From positions 1 through 56,610 of the forward strand of contig JAPSJS010000017.1 of the NCBI GenBank assembly GCA_031178065.1: a DNA stretch of 56,610 bases, written 5' to 3'. Positions 1-8,898 of this stretch are shown here, piece after piece. The stretch's first letter is position 1, and each line of letters opens with the position of its first letter. This DNA is from Altererythrobacter sp. (lineage in GTDB: Bacteria; Pseudomonadota; Alphaproteobacteria; Sphingomonadales; Sphingomonadaceae). The notes beneath the pieces were generated by a model. That model saw only the letters and a program-made list of their open reading frames with translations, made no database searches and was not told the DNA's origin. The position numbers and the translations under genes were made by a program.

Positions 1-187
1 CCGCGCGCAGCCGTCGCGCCACCGGCCCGGTCGCCACCACCCGTCGGCCGCGCCAGCGGGTCACCTCGCCGCGGGGCCGCCCCCCCCCCCCCCGGCGGGG
101 GGGGAGCCCCCCATAACCCCCCCCCTATCGCTCCCCTACCCGGGCCGCTCTTAAAAATTCTCTTAACCGCGGCTTCCGCCCTCCACC
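1..187. other. Low-complexity, probably unreliable sequence at the left edge
   Basis: This stretch holds a run of 14 C (80-93), a run of 8 G (97-104) and a run of 9 C (117-125) inside otherwise G+C-extreme sequence. The acyl-CoA dehydrogenase reading frame on the minus strand loses all family resemblance exactly where this stretch begins. I read it as a degraded contig end rather than biology. No stop codon occurs in the gene's frame here, so the gene end cannot be placed. Confidence 0.7.
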
Positions 188-1013
188 CGATGCCGCCGTG
201 AATCTGAACGTTCCTGCCAGCGTTCGCTATCGCAGCGTCAGCGGCAATCACGAATGCACTATCGGTGAGGAATGCTGCATCGTCTCGACCATCATCAATC
301 GCCACTGCTGCGAAGGTAACCAAGTCCAGCGCCCCTCTCGAGGCAAGTGCCATATTGGCGCAGTGATGCTTGATCGCTTGGAAGCTGCCGATTGGCCGAC
401 CAAATTGCTCTCGGATACCGCTATACTCGACCGCCATCATGAACGCAGCATCAGCGAGTCCCGCTAGAGCCGCGGCATTGATAAGCATCACACGCCGCTG
501 CCCCGGGTCATCGAAAAGACCGACAGGATTACCTAACGATTTGATTGAGGAGAGGCGATCGAGCCACGGCACATCGTCCAGCTCTTGTTGCTGAGCGGCC
601 AGACGATACACAGCCGCCTCACCCGGTGCACCGACCAGAACGGATTGTGCGAGACCGTCGCATAGCACTTTCGCGCCATCTGCCGACCTGATTGCGGCAG
701 CAACGCGGCCACCGCTCCATTGCTCGTCGGTCGGCCGGGCGTGCACAGCAGCCAATGTCGCGAATATCGATGGTGATGCAAGGCGCCTTCCCAGCGCCAT
801 CGCGATCAATACTTCTTCTACAGCCCCCAGTCCCAAACCGCCTGCCTCTTCGGCACGAGCAAGATCGAAAATGCCGAGCTCGGAAAGACGAGCCCAGTCT
901 GCTTCGCTCTCATTCCGAGCGCTGTGCCAGCGCGCGATCGGAAGGATGGCCGCGATAGCATCGTCCATCGACTCAGCCAGCTCTCGCTGCGCCCGGCTCG
1001 GCTGGTAGTGCAT
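188..1013 (-). CDS. Acyl-CoA dehydrogenase family protein, C-terminus missing
   Basis: Flavin-dependent alpha,beta-desaturation of an acyl-CoA is the family role. Translation from ATG 1013 gives about 275 readable residues. The N-terminal helical part (LGIFDLARAEEAGGLGLG) is followed by a weak middle domain, then the C-terminal helical domain with FGRPIGSFQAIKHHCANMA and QIHGGIG, both typical of the family. It resembles the small, beta-type subunits more than full-length enzymes. The start is supported by GAGGAAAG just upstream. Resemblance ends at about base 188 where low-complexity sequence begins, so the last 50 or so residues are lost. It lies 3' of the AraC gene on the same strand and may be co-transcribed with it. 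Family assignment is firm; substrate is unknown. Confidence 0.75.
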
Positions 1014-1121
1014 GCCGACTTTCCTCGCTCAATGCCTGAAGGCGCCTGAGATAGGGAATTTGGCAACGCGCGTATTGACGGGAAAAGACATCGCGCGACG
1101 GTACGCGACATCGGTACCTGA

Positions 1122-2198
1122 TTAGTTCGCCTCAACGCTTTCTGCGGTAGCCGCCCGGCGGACCTGTTCTGGCGTGGCGCCAAACCAACGTTGGCAACTA
1201 CGCGAAAGCACCGAGGTCTCGGCGTAGCCGATTTTGTGGGCGACCTCGGTTAGCGATAGGCTGTTTTGCCTTAACAAACGCAATGCTAGCTCACGGCGAA
1301 CCTCGTCCCGCACCGTCTCATAGGAGACCCCCTCGCCTCGCAGACGTCGCTGAAGGGTGCGCGGATGCATGCAAAGCTCTTCAGCTACCTTTTGAAAAGT
1401 GCATTCCCCGGTATGCAGATTGCGCTGGATTGCGTTGCGCACTTGTGACTGGACAGGAGGCAAAGCTGCCGGAAATCGAGCTTCGATGAAGTCGGTCGCC
1501 ATTTCCAAGATTTGCTCGTCAGGCGCGGCTATCGGACAAACGAGATCGGCCTCATTTAGAATGAAACCATCGCGATCTTTGCCGAAAAGAACCTCGCAGC
1601 CAAAGAACTTTCTATAATTTCTGAGCGGATGAAGTGCCTCGTGGCGAAACCAAATCTCTCTAACCTGTGCAGCTCTGGAGGAAATGTCGCTGATGTTGAG
1701 ACTGGCAAGAGCGATCGCATGTTCCACGGCTTGGCGCATATCTACCGGCCGCTCCAGGAAAACCTCCAAGTAAAGCAGAACATTGTGCCGCGTTCTATCG
1801 GGTTTGAAGCGCACCCGGGTGGCTCGACTATAAGCGTGAATATGTCGCGCGCAGTATCCTAGAGCCTGTCCGACGGTCTCAGAATTCTTCATCGCGATAC
1901 CGACCGGCCCAATTACCTTGCCGCCCCGCTGGGCCCTTGCCAGACGCAAGCCAAAGTCACTGACCTTCAGTTCGGAGGACGCAATTTCGAGGAGCGCTGC
2001 GAGCCCGCGATACCCAAGCAGCCCAGATCCTGACAGAGCGGCAACATCCACCCCCGCCTTGCGAGCCAAACCTTCCGGACTGCCCCCACATTCTCGGACC
2101 AGATCGGCAAAGCCAAAAAGCGCGTGCGAATGGACCGTATCAAAGCCAGAACCGCTTGCGATCTTCTCCTCTGGTTTCTTCGTCGAGGGCAAAATCAA
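1122..2198 (-). CDS. AraC family transcriptional regulator
   Basis: Protein of 358 residues with the layout of the OruR/ArgR-like AraC group. An N-terminal effector-binding domain (about 25-210) is followed by a C-terminal double helix-turn-helix (about 255-350) containing KVAEELCMHPRTLQRRLRGE and EVAHKIGYAETSVLSRSCQR. The gene is divergent from the acyl-CoA ligase operon at 2413, with 214 bases between the two starts, so it is the likely activator of that operon, sensing the pathway substrate or its CoA ester. Length is normal for the family. The effector is not known. Confidence 0.9.
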   Translation of the reverse strand: MILPSTKKPEEKIASGSGFDTVHSHALFGFADLVRECGGSPEGLARKAGVDVAALSGSGLLGYRGLAALLEIASSELKVSDFGLRLARAQRGGKVIGPVGIAMKNSETVGQALGYCARHIHAYSRATRVRFKPDRTRHNVLLYLEVFLERPVDMRQAVEHAIALASLNISDISSRAAQVREIWFRHEALHPLRNYRKFFGCEVLFGKDRDGFILNEADLVCPIAAPDEQILEMATDFIEARFPAALPPVQSQVRNAIQRNLHTGECTFQKVAEELCMHPRTLQRRLRGEGVSYETVRDEVRRELALRLLRQNSLSLTEVAHKIGYAETSVLSRSCQRWFGATPEQVRRAATAESVEAN

Positions 2199-2301
2199 TG
2201 CTCAACTTACTGTGGCGGCAATAGCGTCATTCTGCGGTGTGGTTCGCCGGTCTGTTGGCGGTTACCCAGCGCACTATGCCCGCGCGATCGCCCTTCCGCA
2301 A

Positions 2302-2347
2302 CAGCGACGCCGCGACAAAGTCGCGTGACGTTTGTGAAATGTCGCTG
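2302..2347. promoter_or_regulatory. Nested inverted repeats in the AraC / acyl-CoA ligase divergent region
   Basis: Inner palindrome CGCGAC-AAA-GTCGCG lies at 2311-2325. An outer pair CAGCGAC (2302-2308) and GTCGCTG (2341-2347) surrounds it. The site sits 66-111 bases before the ligase start. It is a candidate operator or activator site; AraC proteins more often use direct repeats, so another regulator is possible. Confidence 0.35.
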
Positions 2348-2412
2348 TTCATCAAGACCCTGCTGAAGCAGTTCGCTAGCGTCGTCGGAGACAATGAGGA
2401 TGTCGCAAACCA

Positions 2413-4047
2413 ATGGATAGCGAGGCAGGCCGAAGACTAATAGCTGGCCGCTATGTTCGGTGGGATGCTGCGCGCGCGGATGCCGCCTATCGGGCCGGAC
2501 TCTGGTCGCGCCTCACCCTTGCTGACGCCCTTGCTCAGGCGGCTTCAACAACTCCTGAACGCCCCCTCATTATCGAGGGCGACTTGCGGGTCGACTGCAA
2601 GACTCTTCATCAAGACGCAACTACGCTCGCCAAGGCTTTGCTGGCTCGAGTTCCGCCGGGAAGCGTAGTCTCGTTCATGCTGCCAAACTGGGCAGAGGCG
2701 GCTACCATCTACCTGGGCGCGACGATTGCCGGAATGGTGGTCAATCCAATCCTGCCATCGCTTCGAGAGCGCGAACTGCTTTTCATGCTGCCCGACATGG
2801 ACAGTCGGATCATCTTTGCGCCTTCTAAGATCCGGAACCATGATTTCGAGGCAATGCTTTCGGCCGTGTGCGAGAAGCTCGATCGTCCCCCCCAGGTGGT
2901 GATTGTCCGGGGCGATGGACGTGAGCAAAATTCGTACAATGATCTGCTTGCCGAGCAGCATGATCGCGCGCTGCCTGCAATCGACTCTGATGCTGTCCAG
3001 ATGATCATGTACACTTCCGGAACAACGGGAAGTCCAAAGGGCGTGATGCATAGTCACAACAGCATCGGCGCTCTTGTCAGACAACTGGGGACGAACTGGC
3101 TAGTAGAACCGGGAGACGTATTTCTCGTCCCCTCCCCCATCAGTCATATCGGCGGCTCGATCTACGCCTTTGAACTGCCGCTTATGCTCGGCACTACAGC
3201 GGTGTTGATGGAGCGGTGGGACGGTGATGAGGGTCTTCGGTTGATGGAGGCCCACCAATGTACCCACATGGCTGGTGCGACCCCCTTTCTTGAGCAACTG
3301 CTTGCGGCGGCACGGCGCGAGGAGAACCGATTGCCAGACTTGAAGCTCTTTATCTGCGGCGGCGCATCGGTCCCCCCCAATCTGATCAGGGAAGCATCTG
3401 CTCAGTTTGATTCGGCTATCGTAACGCGCGTTTACGGTTCAACCGAAGTGCCGGTAACGACTGTCGGCACTTTGGCACGCCAGGATTCTAGCTATGCGGC
3501 GGAAACAGACGGTGAGGTCGGCATCGCTGACTTGAAGCTGATATCCAGCGGCGATACCTCCGACAGCGAGGGCGAAATCTACGCACGCGGTGCGCAGATG
3601 TTGGTGGGCTACGTGCACGCTGAAGATGAAGCAGGCGTATTCGATTCCGAAGGGTACTACCGTACCGGCGATTTAGGCCGGTGGATCGATGGACGGTTCC
3701 TTCTGGTTTCCGGGCGAGCAAAAGACATAATCATTCGGAAGGGCGAGAACATCTCGCCAAAGGAGATCGAAGATCTTCTCTTGAGCCATCCGGACATCGC
3801 CGACGTTGCCATCGTAGGCATCCCCGACCCCGCTAGTGGCGAGCGCGCATGCGCGGTGGTCGTACCCGTTCCGAGCAAAAGCCTCGATCTTGGATCGATC
3901 ATCAGCTTTTTGAAGGCCGCGGGTTTGGCGTCGTTCAAGTGGCCAGAAGCGCTGTTTTTATGGGCCGCCCTTCCAAGGACCGCCACCGGAAAGGTTCTCA
4001 AGCACGAAATTCGCAAGACCCTTATCTCCACTCTTGAGGAGCGTTAA
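2413..4047 (+). CDS. AMP-forming acyl-CoA ligase (acyl-CoA synthetase)
   Basis: Activates a carboxylic acid to its CoA thioester through an acyl-adenylate, in the cytoplasm. The 544-residue protein has the phosphate-binding signature MYTSGTTGSPKGVMHSH (from about 199), the A5-type motif YGSTEVPVT, the hinge region TGDLGRW and RAKDIIIRKGENISPKEIE, and the C-terminal catalytic lysine in PRTATGKVLKHE. The overall pattern is closest to the ligases for cyclohexanecarboxylate and medium or aromatic acids, but specificity cannot be read off. It is first in a run of four genes: the stop is 3 bases before the next start. ATGAGGA about 9 bases upstream can act as ribosome binding site. Confidence 0.93.
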   Translation: MDSEAGRRLIAGRYVRWDAARADAAYRAGLWSRLTLADALAQAASTTPERPLIIEGDLRVDCKTLHQDATTLAKALLARVPPGSVVSFMLPNWAEAATIYLGATIAGMVVNPILPSLRERELLFMLPDMDSRIIFAPSKIRNHDFEAMLSAVCEKLDRPPQVVIVRGDGREQNSYNDLLAEQHDRALPAIDSDAVQMIMYTSGTTGSPKGVMHSHNSIGALVRQLGTNWLVEPGDVFLVPSPISHIGGSIYAFELPLMLGTTAVLMERWDGDEGLRLMEAHQCTHMAGATPFLEQLLAAARREENRLPDLKLFICGGASVPPNLIREASAQFDSAIVTRVYGSTEVPVTTVGTLARQDSSYAAETDGEVGIADLKLISSGDTSDSEGEIYARGAQMLVGYVHAEDEAGVFDSEGYYRTGDLGRWIDGRFLLVSGRAKDIIIRKGENISPKEIEDLLLSHPDIADVAIVGIPDPASGERACAVVVPVPSKSLDLGSIISFLKAAGLASFKWPEALFLWAALPRTATGKVLKHEIRKTLISTLEER

Positions 4048-4050
4048 CCA

Positions 4051-5217
4051 ATGGAATTCGGTTGGTCTCCGGAAGAGGTCTCTCACCGGCAAAAGATACG
4101 TGAACTGCTTGATGTGACACTCCCTGATGATTGGGAAGCACTCTCTGCTCACGGCCCCGGCAGTAGATACCAAACCGACTATTCCAAGAGCTTCTGCGCA
4201 AAGCTGGCAGAGCAAAATTTGCTCGTCCCAAACTGGCCTGAGCAACACGGTGGCTGTGACTCCCCAGTTTGGCATCAGTTCATACTAGGCGAAGAGATGT
4301 GGGCAGCGGGTGAACCTCGCGGCGCGCAGTATATGAATGTGAATTGGTTGGGACCGGTGCTGATGCGCTACGGTACTGAAGACCAACTCGAGCGATACCT
4401 GCCGCCAATACGGGCGGGCAAATCGATCTGGTGCCAAGGTTTCTCCGAACCCTCCGCAGGTTCTGACTTAGCCGCCCTGCGAACAGCGGCCACGCCGGTT
4501 GACGGCGGTTATCGCGTGTCTGGCGCGAAAATCTGGACCTCTTACGCCGGCGAGGCAGATCATTGCTTCTTGTTGGCACGGCTTCCCAACGTGCCAGGTG
4601 GCCCTACCGGCAAATCAGCAATCGTCATTCTACTCACGGACATGAAGTCCGATGGAATCCAGGTAAAGCAAATCCCGGCTCTCATCGGCGAAGGTGATAT
4701 TCACGAAGTATTCTTCGATGACGTCTTCGTCCCTGCCGAAAACAGGCTGGGGGCCGAGGGACAGGCCTGGGAGATCATCGGTTTCGCGCTTCAGAATGAG
4801 CGCACTGGAATTGCGCGCTATGAGTTTTCGCGTCGAGTATTAGATCGAGCCGTAAAACGGCTTAAGGAGACGGGCCGTTGGGGTTACCCGCTTGTTCAGG
4901 ACCAGGCGGCTCGCGCAGCCATCGCATGTGAAGCTGCGAAGATGCTTGTCTATCGAGTCGTCGATGGCAAGGCACACGATCTTCCCCCCGATGATTATGC
5001 AGCGGTAGCCCGATGGGCTGTTGTCAAAGCGGACAACGCCGTCAACGACTTCCTGACCGAATTCCTACCCGATGGCTTGTATGGCACTGATCATGTCCTG
5101 CTGGCGCATCACCAGCGCGCCATCGCAGCAGGTGTTGCCTCAGGCGCAGCGGAAATTCAGCTTAATCTGATTGCACGCAGGTGGCTCGGTCTTCCTGGGG
5201 AGAATAGTAAGAGATGA
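4051..5217 (+). CDS. Acyl-CoA dehydrogenase, full-length subunit
   Basis: Protein of 388 residues with all three family domains. It shows the FAD and substrate loop GFSEPSAGSDLAALRT (about 129-144), the beta-domain segment IWTSYAGEADHCFLLAR, and the C-terminal AAEIQLNLIARRWLGLPG, whose glutamate aligns with the usual catalytic-base position of FadE-type enzymes. GAGGAGCG precedes the ATG. The gene is translationally coupled to the next one by ATGA overlap. The combination of a full-length gene with a short one is typical of heteromeric acyl-CoA dehydrogenases acting on bulky substrates such as steroid side chains; here the substrate is unknown. Confidence 0.93.
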   Translation: MEFGWSPEEVSHRQKIRELLDVTLPDDWEALSAHGPGSRYQTDYSKSFCAKLAEQNLLVPNWPEQHGGCDSPVWHQFILGEEMWAAGEPRGAQYMNVNWLGPVLMRYGTEDQLERYLPPIRAGKSIWCQGFSEPSAGSDLAALRTAATPVDGGYRVSGAKIWTSYAGEADHCFLLARLPNVPGGPTGKSAIVILLTDMKSDGIQVKQIPALIGEGDIHEVFFDDVFVPAENRLGAEGQAWEIIGFALQNERTGIARYEFSRRVLDRAVKRLKETGRWGYPLVQDQAARAAIACEAAKMLVYRVVDGKAHDLPPDDYAAVARWAVVKADNAVNDFLTEFLPDGLYGTDHVLLAHHQRAIAAGVASGAAEIQLNLIARRWLGLPGENSKR

Positions 5218-6131
5218 ATTACGAATTTTCCGAGGACCAAACGAGTGTTCTGACAGGTCTGGAGCAGTTGCTGTCGCCCTTTCGAACAACGCCTGTCGAT
5301 CCTGTCAATTTCGTCTATTCCGCAGAACTCAACACTGCTCTTTCCGAATCGGGCTTTCTGGACATCGCTTCAGTCGACGGTTTCGGACTGCTGGATGCTG
5401 CACTCGTCGTGGAGCAGGTTGCACTTGTTCCACAAGTCGTTGAGGTCGCGGCCTCGGCGTTAATTGGACCCGTGCTTCCCCTTGATGCAGCAAAGCGGCC
5501 TATTGCCCTGCTTTCCGCATCATGTCTCCAGCCAGCACGGTTCTTGCCTGTAGCAGAGATTCTATTGGTCCTGCATGATGACCACGTCGATCTGGTGCAT
5601 CTGGATCAGGCACACATCGAGCCGGTAGAAAGCCTTTTTGCCTATCCGATTGGCAAGCTGAAAACGCTCGATGGTTTGCACATTGAGCGCTTCGATGATG
5701 CGGAGATCGTTCGTCGCCGCTGGCAAGTTGCGATAGCCGTTGAGGGCGCGGGTTGCATGGCCGCAGCGCTTGAGGTCGTCCTTGAACACGTAAAAACACG
5801 CTTTGCTTTCGGTCGCGCGCTCGGCTCCTTCCAAGCAATTCAGCATCGGCTTGCTATGGCAGCCGAAGTAGCCGAATCCGCGAAGTGGCTCGCACGGCGC
5901 GCGGCGTGGTCCGATACGGCACAGGACGCCGCCGTCGCTGCTGCCTTTGTTCAATCGAACGTGGCGCGTTTCACATACGACCTTCATCAGTTTTCCGGTG
6001 CCATGGGATTGACGTTGGAATATCCCCTTCACTTCTGGACATATCGCCTCCGAGCCCTTGCCAGTGATCTTGGTGGTTCGAGTGCTCAAACCCGCCTAGC
6101 CGCGTCGTCCCTGTGGCCAGAAGCCGCATGA
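5214..6131 (+). CDS. Acyl-CoA dehydrogenase, short beta-type subunit
   Basis: At 305 residues it is about 70-80 shorter than a standard acyl-CoA dehydrogenase. The C-terminal helical domain is clear (KTRFAFGRALGSFQAIQHRLAMAAEVAESA), but the N-terminal half is shortened and the GFSEPxAGSD loop is missing. The GTSEIQ-like segment with the catalytic glutamate is not evident, so this subunit is probably structural and works with a partner. It overlaps its upstream and downstream neighbours by ATGA on both sides, which suggests fixed stoichiometry. Likely partners are the products of 4051-5217 and/or 6128-7249. Confidence 0.85.
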   Translation: MNYEFSEDQTSVLTGLEQLLSPFRTTPVDPVNFVYSAELNTALSESGFLDIASVDGFGLLDAALVVEQVALVPQVVEVAASALIGPVLPLDAAKRPIALLSASCLQPARFLPVAEILLVLHDDHVDLVHLDQAHIEPVESLFAYPIGKLKTLDGLHIERFDDAEIVRRRWQVAIAVEGAGCMAAALEVVLEHVKTRFAFGRALGSFQAIQHRLAMAAEVAESAKWLARRAAWSDTAQDAAVAAAFVQSNVARFTYDLHQFSGAMGLTLEYPLHFWTYRLRALASDLGGSSAQTRLAASSLWPEAA

Positions 6132-7249
6132 GCAGCAGTTCCTTCCGAGCTGAAGCGCGAAGCTGGCTATCGAAAAATGTCCCTAGTGCCCCTCCCCCGA
6201 CGGACGGAAAGGCTGCGAGGGATTACGCATTAGAGTGGCAAAAGACCCAGTTCGAAGGCGGCTGGGCGGGGTTAGCTTGGCCGAAGGAGGCAGGAGGCCG
6301 GGGGCTTTCCGTTCTAGAGCTGATTATTTGGTATGAGGAGTATGCTCGGGCCAACGCCCCCTCCACTCTCGATCCGCTGTTCGTTGCGCTCAATCATGCA
6401 GGACCAACTCTGATCGCGAGCGGCTCACCGGAACAGCGTGCGCAGTATCTCCCTCAGATTCTACGCGGAGAAGCAATTTGGTGCCAAGGCTTTTCCGAGC
6501 CAAACGCCGGTTCTGACCTCGCAAGCCTACGGATGCGTGGACATATCGATGGGAACGATCTGGTGCTCAATGGCCAGAAAATCTGGTCAAGCTATGCCGA
6601 CATCGCCGATCTGCAGGAATTACTTGTTCGCACCGATCCAGAGGCCAAAACTAGTCGAGCGCTAAGCTGGATCATTTGTCCGATGGACGCCCCGGGCATC
6701 ACCGTACGCCCAATCAAGACCATGGCGGACGCGTACAAGTACTGCGAAGTGTTTTACGATGATGTTCGTATTCCGATAGCCAACGTCGTCGGCGGACTAA
6801 ATAACGGGTGGGCAACTGCGATGTCCACTCTGGCCTTTGAACGAGGTACGGCTAGCCTCGGATTGCTCATCGCTCTGTCAATCAAGATAGACCAAATGTT
6901 GGCCGATTGCTCACGCAGTCGACACCAGATGCGAGCGCGTCTCGCTCGCCTCAGGGCTGAAATCGCCAGCATCCGTGCCACAGCCTACCGGGTGGCGCTC
7001 GACAGCGAAGATGGGGTACCCGATACGTCTAGCTCGCTAGTTCGACTGGGATTCTCCGAGATTACCCAGCGGGCTATGGCTGCGGCGGTTGACCTATATG
7101 GAGTAGACGGGCCTGAGGTTCTCGGAGTTCACGGCTACGGTCACCAGTTTCTGGATGCCTTTTCGGAGACCATAGCCGGGGGCACTTCCGAAATTCAACG
7201 TAACATCATAGGTGAACGTATGCTCGGTTTACCCAAAGGTCCTCGCTAA
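6128..7249 (+). CDS. Acyl-CoA dehydrogenase, full-length subunit
   Basis: Protein of 373 residues starting MSSSSFRAEARSWL at an ATG that overlaps the previous stop (ATGA). An in-frame ATG at 6113 would add only 5 residues and lies inside the upstream gene. Family marks are GFSEPNAGSDLASLRMRG, LNGQKIWSSYADIADLQELLVRTD and the C-terminal AGGTSEIQRNIIGERMLGLP with the expected glutamate. It is the last gene of the ligase operon. Its TAA stop overlaps the TAG stop of the convergent propeller gene within the four bases CTAA, so there is no room for a terminator between them. Confidence 0.93.
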   Translation: MSSSSFRAEARSWLSKNVPSAPPPTDGKAARDYALEWQKTQFEGGWAGLAWPKEAGGRGLSVLELIIWYEEYARANAPSTLDPLFVALNHAGPTLIASGSPEQRAQYLPQILRGEAIWCQGFSEPNAGSDLASLRMRGHIDGNDLVLNGQKIWSSYADIADLQELLVRTDPEAKTSRALSWIICPMDAPGITVRPIKTMADAYKYCEVFYDDVRIPIANVVGGLNNGWATAMSTLAFERGTASLGLLIALSIKIDQMLADCSRSRHQMRARLARLRAEIASIRATAYRVALDSEDGVPDTSSSLVRLGFSEITQRAMAAAVDLYGVDGPEVLGVHGYGHQFLDAFSETIAGGTSEIQRNIIGERMLGLPKGPR

Positions 7250-8853
7250 GCTTCGACTTCCTTTGAGCGAACTGCAAGGACGCTTCCCTCGGCGTCGCCG
7301 GAGATGTACAGCGTTCCATCGGCTGCTATGGCGATTGCGGCGAAACTACCCATTGGTCCAGACATCGAGCCAATCGGGCCGATAAATTTTGGCTCGACCC
7401 CTTCGGGAGCACCGACGGGAAGGTCCGAGACAACGGAGCTTCGTGTGCCGGTTTCGAGATTGTAGCATACGAGTTCTTTTCTCGATGCGTCGACGATGTA
7501 GAGGTCGTCGTCGAAGAACGCGATGCCCTCTGGACTTCCCAGATCGTCGACAAGCGTCTCGCTCCCCCGTCCAGTCAACTCCACAATCCTTCCGCCAGCC
7601 GCTTCCGAAACAAACAGCCGACCACTTGAATGGATCGTCACGTCCTTTGGCTGGGCGAGGCCTGCGGCGATAACATCGCTGCCGTTAGCCCGTACCGCGT
7701 GGATGCTTCCCTGGGCCTTATCGACTACGAAAATGTCGCCGTCGGCGCCAATTGCGATCCCATAGAGTTGCTCGAAACCTGCGCTCAGCACCTCACTACT
7801 ACTGTTCCCTGGGTGGAAACGCATCACGTGGCCCATCCCAGTGGTGACCACATAGCTTCCCTGCCCCTCGTACGCCACGCCGCGGACATAGCCAGGATAT
7901 CCGGGTGAGAACAGATTACCTACACACCGTTTTTCCTGGCCGGGCGTCAATGCATAAGAGAAGGCTCCGTCCGCAACGAAAACTCCATCATCTGCCACCG
8001 CCAGCCCTAAAGGCCAGTTCATGCCTCCGCTCACGAGCTGGCTGACCGCCCCCCCAGAACCAATCTCGGTAAGGCTGCCAATCATGTTGGAAACGAACAG
8101 GCGGCCGTTCACAAAGCACAGATTATCGAGGCCTGCATCAAGCTGCGCGAGCACTTGGGCACCGCCCGAACGTGGGTCAATCCGCAGAACTTGGCCGCTG
8201 GCCCCTTGCGTCGAAACGATAAAGCCCTCTGCATCGAATTTGACAGCCGTGGGAACGCCCAGGTTTCCCGCCACCACCTCCGGCTCGCCCCCTGCTGGGT
8301 TCACTCGCCAGATCTCGTTAGTTCCCATGACCGGAAAGTAGAGCATCCTATCGGGCCCGACCGCAAAGGCATTGGCCATCGGTACATTCTCGACGATTGT
8401 GCGAGGTCCGTCGCCATGCCGATCAAGCGCAACAATTCGGCCGCCAGGTCTACACTCACCGGTGATCAACTGACCATCGAAGAACGTGATCGGATTCGCT
8501 ACGGGCACGTCCCCATAGATTATGTCGACCTGACCATTCGGAGCTCGCCTGCAAACGCGCCCTTCGGTAATCTCAGTTGCGTAGAGATTCCCAGCTTCGT
8601 CAAACGCGAGATCATCGGGGGCGACGATCGCACCACCTAGCGCGCTGATCGTCTCGATCGATTGATCCTCTGGATCGATTGCACTGATCTGACTTCCAGA
8701 AACCTGAGCAACGTAGATCCGGCCGTCTGGACCCGCAGCAATGCCATTCGCGCCAAATAGCCGACTCGGAGGCGTCAGACGCTCCACGGACCATCCTTCT
8801 GCTGCAGTGGCCGGACAGGCTGCCGCATAGCGTCCAAATTGCTGCTGCAACAT
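7246..8853 (-). CDS. Double beta-propeller protein, SMP-30/NHL-like
   Basis: Protein of 535 residues made of repeated blades with the pattern G-hydrophobic-A-hydrophobic-x-x-D-G-x-hydrophobic-Y/F-V, for example NGIAAGPDGRIYVAQVSG near the start, DDLAFDEAGNLYATE, YGIAIGADGDIFVVDKAQGS in the second half and AAIAIAADGTLYISGDAEGS at the end. The length is about twice a single SMP-30/gluconolactonase domain, so it looks like two propellers in one chain. No signal peptide is visible. The family includes lactonases and other metal-dependent hydrolases; a ring-opening hydrolysis step in the pathway is possible but not shown. TAGGAG precedes the ATG. It probably lies in one operon after the two VOC genes. 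Confidence 0.75.
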   Translation of the reverse strand: MLQQQFGRYAAACPATAAEGWSVERLTPPSRLFGANGIAAGPDGRIYVAQVSGSQISAIDPEDQSIETISALGGAIVAPDDLAFDEAGNLYATEITEGRVCRRAPNGQVDIIYGDVPVANPITFFDGQLITGECRPGGRIVALDRHGDGPRTIVENVPMANAFAVGPDRMLYFPVMGTNEIWRVNPAGGEPEVVAGNLGVPTAVKFDAEGFIVSTQGASGQVLRIDPRSGGAQVLAQLDAGLDNLCFVNGRLFVSNMIGSLTEIGSGGAVSQLVSGGMNWPLGLAVADDGVFVADGAFSYALTPGQEKRCVGNLFSPGYPGYVRGVAYEGQGSYVVTTGMGHVMRFHPGNSSSEVLSAGFEQLYGIAIGADGDIFVVDKAQGSIHAVRANGSDVIAAGLAQPKDVTIHSSGRLFVSEAAGGRIVELTGRGSETLVDDLGSPEGIAFFDDDLYIVDASRKELVCYNLETGTRSSVVSDLPVGAPEGVEPKFIGPIGSMSGPMGSFAAIAIAADGTLYISGDAEGSVLAVRSKEVEA

Positions 8854-8898
8854 TGTTGCTCCTAATCAAATGCAAATGAAGGCCAGGACCGATCTTAC

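Noticed and set aside
7246-8853. Propeller protein as the missing 6-phosphogluconolactonase
   Set aside because: It lies on the island in a different operon, is twice the usual size, and the link would rest on fold alone.
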